NCBI GenBank assembly: GCA_905221615.1 | Contig: CAJNDT010000968.1 | Span: forward strand, 124,001-188,000 | DNA: 64,000 bases | Reading direction: 5' to 3' | Source: Symbiodinium sp. CCMP2592 | Taxonomy: Eukaryota > Sar > Dinophyceae > Suessiales > Symbiodiniaceae | Part shown: piece by piece, positions 62,394 through 64,000 of the stretch | Layout of the letters: each line of letters begins with the position of its first letter | Numbering within the stretch: the first letter of the stretch is position 1 | Notes under the pieces: model-generated | Database searches by the model: none | What the model was told of the DNA's origin: nothing | The model's input: only the letters and a program-made list of their open reading frames with translations | Program-made: the position numbers and the translations under genes

Positions 62394-62559
62394 GTTCTTT
62401 GCTCAGCACGGTGCTGTGGCATACTACTGGCTCCTGGTGTTGTGCGCGTCTCAGACTGGACAGGGCTCAGCCTAGGACAACTTTAAAGGCCTTGATGCGA
62501 AACCCCACACGCACAAAAATCCAGAACTGCATGTCTTGCTGTTGAAAATCCACCGGCTA

Positions 62560-62649
62560 CCCATAGGCCCCAAAGTAGTTCCTTTTTGGGATTACCTCAT
62601 AGGATTCTAAATACGAACACCCAAAAGGAACTACTTTGGGGCCTTAGGG
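62560..62649. mobile_element. TIR element, family B, TA target duplication
   Basis: 90 bp, CCCATAGGCCCCAAAGTAGT and near-inverse, TA at both borders; same length as 25482-25571. Confidence 0.83.
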
Positions 62650-62929
62650 TAGGCATGCCCTTAGGGCTTAGGTACAACAAATCCTCATCTTACAGGGTTC
62701 TCACGGCCTCAAAAGCCAGAAGCCGTGAACCTTCAACCCCAAACTCCGAAACCCTGAAAAACAAAAAAGCAGAAATGCCTGATCGAAGAAGATGTGCTTG
62801 ACAAAGTCAGAAAGATGATGTGGTTTAGGGCTAACCGTGAGGAAGCCAGGCGATTTTCGGAATTTGGATTCAGGGTTTAGGGTTTCGGGTCTAGGTCCAG
62901 GATGTCGGGAGGGGGAAATTAAATTTCAG

Positions 62930-63010
62930 GTAGCAACACCTGTAAGCAAGCCACACATTGCCACAACTGGAGCTCCGAAACTTATCGTTGGGGTTGTCTG
63001 CTCATCTCAT
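62930..63010 (+). CDS. candidate exon, end not defined
   Basis: Follows AATTTCAG; VATPVSKPHIATTGAPKLIV. Phase does not follow 62393 directly. Confidence 0.3.
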
Positions 63011-63678
63011 CGTGTGCCCCAGCCCTTCGCCCTCATTTCCAGACCCCTTTCACCCCATTTCGCCTTCAGCCCGAAACCCCAAGTCCTCATTTCTGAGTCT
63101 TAGGCCGCATACCCTTCCTCAGGCTATATAATCCTAAGACCTTATCTCCTCGTTTTTGTTTTCATAGTAGTATTCAACTAAACCGTGTCGCCCCAGGTTT
63201 TTCGTGGTGGATCCCAAGTGGTCCTACAACTTTAGCCGCCTTATTGAGGTGCTTGGAGAACTTTTTCAGGGTTTAGGCTTGGGGTTTAGAGTTTAGTGTT
63301 AAGGGTTTAGGTGTTTAGGGCTTCGTGGTTCTGGGTTTAGGCTTAGGGTTTAGAGTTTAAAGTTTCTCAATATCTTTCGGTGTTTCCTGGAAGGTTGTAC
63401 AGGTGCGTCAAAGGGTTGACAAAGGATGTTGCGAATGTTTGGGGGCTCGAACACGCAGTTTGGCAGAGCTTCATAGGGTTTTACAATTCGGTGAAGGGCT
63501 TTATCTTTCAGGAATAAGGGTTGGGGTCATGGGCTTATGGCTTGCACGTCGGGTTTACGAAGTTAAGGCTTCATCTTCGATGGCGAAGCCTCAAGGCGGA
63601 GGCCATTACTACTTGTAGGTGGCACTTTGGGAAACTTTAGACTTGCCTGTATGGTTCATAGAGGTGCCTTACCGCCAG

Positions 63679-63715
63679 AACTGCGCCCTGGTGGCGTTGG
63701 CGGGGGTGGTGGTGG
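63679..63715 (+). CDS. candidate exon, hydrophobic
   Basis: Follows TACCGCCAG; NCALVALAGVVVAG, perhaps part of a membrane segment. The end is ambiguous among several GT sites. Confidence 0.3.
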
Positions 63716-63940
63716 CAGGGACTGTGCCATGAAACCTATCCTCCTGACATTTCTTGACCCATAAACCTCCTAAACCCTAAACCTATGCCCAAGACATTTC
63801 CTAACACCGAATAAACTCTGATATCCCAATTAAGCCTTAGGCGAGGCGAACGCGAGCGACAGTAGACCCTAAACGCTTAACCCGAAGCCTTCCAGAAAGC
63901 CCCCAACCCTAAAACCCGAAGCCCTCAACTCTTGTGACAG

Positions 63941-64000
63941 GCCCATGCCGTGGACACCTACGGCGAGTTCGTTGACGCCAACAAGGAGCGTCTGAAGAGC
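63941..64000 (+). CDS. candidate exon, cut by the window end
   Basis: Follows TGTGACAG and stays open to the edge: AHAVDTYGEFVDANKERLKS. Strongly protein-like after CCCTAAAA words. Not recognised. Confidence 0.5.

Overview
The window looks like nuclear DNA of a dinoflagellate, most likely a Symbiodiniaceae-type alga. The evidence is: every supported gene lies on the plus strand; introns use GT, GC and apparently GA donors with AG acceptors; non-coding DNA is saturated with degenerate telomere-like heptamers (TTTAGGG / CCCTAAA); short terminal-inverted-repeat elements are common; and there is a tandem family of ubiquitin-like/FNIP-repeat proteins of the kind expanded in these algae. No bacterial or organellar feature is visible. 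All exon boundaries below were placed by hand from splice signals, reading frame and protein motifs, without transcript data.

Layout. (1) 1-18 kb: three tandem paralogues of an FNIP-repeat protein. Copy 1 (1-3303) is cut by the window edge. Copy 2 (7212-10632) is complete with one 112-bp intron. Copy 3 (15204-17371) has lost about 1.4 kb encoding the N-terminal domain and carries a 5-bp frameshifting duplication. Their flanks are duplicated with them, together with short exon-like islands. (2) 19.6-36.5 kb: tiny exons in repeat-rich introns. Between 24.36 and 33.87 kb eleven of them spell out a membrane lysophospholipid acyltransferase (LPCAT/LPEAT-like), with the HX4D motif and the FPEGT motif each split by an intron. 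(3) 38.7-47.4 kb: a second fragmented gene of unknown function; exons before, between and after the PARP and ankyrin genes stay in phase, so it may continue to about 55-56 kb and perhaps to the window end. (4) 48.0-49.7 kb: an intron-poor WWE/coiled-coil/PARP-type ADP-ribosyltransferase gene. (5) 52.2-53.3 kb: a single-exon ubiquitin-like/ankyrin-repeat gene. (6) 54.8-64 kb: further micro-exon islands in telomere-like DNA.

The most striking pattern is architectural. On the plus strand most exon islands are preceded by CCCTAAA-type repeats and followed by TTTAGGG-type repeats, so the two ends of an intron tend to be complementary. This could draw distant splice sites together in the pre-mRNA. 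At least nine families of 90-135 bp inverted-repeat elements (mostly with TA target duplications, one with 4-bp duplications) sit in the same introns. The PARP and ankyrin genes may be nested inside introns of the fragmented gene.
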